Position numbers and translations under genes: made by a program. The notes under the pieces are model-generated. The model had not been told where the DNA came from, ran no database searches, and worked only from the letters and a program-made list of their open reading frames with translations. 64,000 nucleotides of DNA from Acanthosepion lycidas (taxonomy: Eukaryota > Mollusca > Cephalopoda > Sepiida > Sepiidae), in assembly GCA_963932145.1 (NCBI GenBank), contig CAWVQA010000036.1, forward strand, positions 62,001-126,000. The letters are read 5' to 3'. Below, in pieces: positions 62,401-64,000 of this stretch. The stretch's first letter is position 1, and every line of letters begins with the position of its first letter.

Positions 62401-64000
62401 CCACAATCTTTTTCATGGAAATCCCAGTCATATGAGTCGAGTCCATGCATGCTACGATCACGGTATAAATTTGAACGCAAAATATTTTTTTGCCGATCCT
62501 AGATTAGGTCTTTCCCTGTCCATAATGCTAAATTAAGGAAGTAAAATAGAATTATGAATAGGAAACAGAAGAGAAATGCACAGAGATCACCCATTTTCTG
62601 TCCACAATCTTTTTCATGGAAATCCCAGTCATATGAGTCGAGTCCATGCATTCTACGATCACGGTATGAATTTGAAGGCAAAATATTTTTTTGCAGATCT
62701 TAGTTTAGGTCTTTCCCTGTCCACAATGCTAAATTAAGGAAGTAAAATATAAATAGGAAACAGAAGAGAAATGAAAAGAGATCACCCATTTTCTGCCCAC
62801 AATCTTTTTCATGGAAATCCCAGTCATATGAGTCGAGTCCATGCATGCTAAGGTCACGGTATGAATTTGAAGGCAAAATATTTTTTTGCAGATCTTAGAT
62901 TAGGTCTTTCCCTGTCCACAATGCTAAATTAAGGAAGTTAAAAATAAATATAAATAGGAAACAGAAGAGAAATGTACAGTGATCACCCATTTTCTGCCCA
63001 CAATATTTTCCATGGAAATCCCAGTCATATGAGTCGAGTCCATACATGCTACGATCACGGTATGAATTTGAAGGCAAAATATTTTTTTGCAGATCTTAGA
63101 TTAGGTCTTTCCCTGTCTATAATGCTAAATTGAGGAGGTAAAATATAAATATAAATAGGAAACAGAAGAGAAATGTACAGTGATCACCCATTTTCTGCCC
63201 ACAATCTTTTTCATGGAAATACCAGTCATATGAGTCCAGTCCATACATGCTACAATCACGGTATGAATTTGAAGGCAAAATATTTTTTTGCAGATCTTAG
63301 ATTAGGTCTTTCCCTGTCCATAATGCTAAATTGAGGAGGTAAAATATAAATATAAATAGGAAACAGAACAGAAATGTACAGTGATCACCCATTTTCTGCC
63401 CACAATCTTTTTCATGGACATCCCAGTCATATGAGTCGAGTCCATGCATGCAACGATCACGGTATGAATTCGTAGGCAAAATATTTTTTTGCAGATCTTA
63501 GATTAGGTCTTTCCCTGTACATAATGCTAAATTGAGGACTTAAATTGAAATATAAATAGGAAACAGAAGAGAAATGTACAGTGATCACCCATTTTCTGGC
63601 CACAATCTTTTTCATGGAAATCCCAGTCATATGAGTCGAGTCCATGCATGCTACGATCACGGTATGAATTTGAAGGCAAAATATTTTTTTGCAGAGCTTA
63701 GATTAAGTCTTTCCCTGTCCATAATGCTAAATTGAGGAGTTATATAGAAATATAAATAGGAAACAGAACAGAAATGTACAGTGATCACCCATTTTGTGCC
63801 CACAATCTTTTTCATGGAAATCCCAGTCATATGAGTCGAGTCCATGCATGCTACGATCACGGTATGAATTTGAAGGAAAAATATTTTTTTGCAGTTCTTA
63901 GATTAGGTCTTTCCCTGTCCATAATGCTAAATTGAGGAGGTAAAATATAAATAGGAAACAGAAGAGAAATGTACAGTGATCACCCATTTTCGGCACACAA
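59436..64000 (+). repeat. 201-bp satellite array, block 2 (about 23 monomers, runs off the window)
   Basis: The same monomer in the same orientation resumes at about 59,436 (GATAACGGTATG) and continues to the end of the window. Nearly all monomers here are of one variant: a T7 run followed directly by GCAG (instead of TTTTTGTGCAG), GAAGTAAAA in many monomers (instead of GAGGTAAAA), and CTGCCC or GTGCCC instead of CGGCCC. One monomer at about 60,870-61,070 is of the other type. Slippage within the ATAAATA stretch is common: shortened near 62,748 and 63,945, lengthened near 62,340-62,360. Confidence 0.98.
60868..61070 (+). repeat. Single GTG/CGG-type monomer inside the T7/CTG-type block
   Basis: This monomer has TTTTTGTGCAGAGC, GAGGAGGTAAAATAG and TTTTCGGCCC, the combination that predominates at 4-47 kb, whereas its neighbours on both sides have T7-GCAG and mostly GAAGTAAAA with CTGCCC or GTGCCC. 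It also has GATCTCCC. A conversion or insertion of one monomer from the other variant class would explain it. Confidence 0.7.

Overview
The window is eukaryotic, non-protein-coding, repeat-dominated DNA, of the kind found in centromeric or pericentromeric heterochromatin. About 84% of it is one AT-rich (consensus about 37% GC) head-to-tail satellite with a 201-bp monomer. It occupies 1-49,182 (about 245 monomers) and 59,436-64,000 (about 23 monomers), all in the same orientation. I found no intact gene, rRNA, tRNA or CRISPR array. Nearly all open reading frames are by-products of a monomer length divisible by three.

Layout. (1) 1-49,182: satellite block 1, a mosaic of locally amplified multi-monomer units. 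These include 7/6-monomer units at 10.7-13.3 kb, a 1.3-1.6 kb block present three times at 13.1-18.5 kb with a further partial copy at 21.3-22.3 kb, a 2.76 kb block duplicated at an offset of 4,826 bp (18.5-21.2 and 23.3-26.1 kb), 5-monomer units at 30.8-35.6 kb, and shorter duplications at 36.1/40.5, 28.7/41.2 and 47.6/48.6 kb. (2) 49,183-53,662: AT-rich single-copy-looking DNA with two decayed LINE ORF2 3' ends, both on the minus strand (one with a poly-A tail), and a 227-bp fold-back element. (3) 53,663-59,435: a second, unrelated tandem family with a period of about 395 bp and 14 units, strongly diverged at its left end and much more uniform at its right end. A 172-bp tandem repeat is embedded in its oldest part. 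(4) 59,436-64,000: the 201-bp satellite resumes, dominated by a different sequence variant.

The most interesting observation is that the 10.25-kb non-satellite island leaves and re-enters the 201-bp monomer almost in phase. Only about 14 bases of one monomer are missing, and they cover the monomer's CATGCATG palindrome. This suggests either an insertion into a pre-existing array or a breakage hotspot at that palindrome.

Organism: a multicellular animal is likely. The two LINE tails resemble C-termini I associate with invertebrate, possibly arthropod/decapod, non-LTR elements, but this is a weak inference and I cannot name the species or identify the satellite with a described family.
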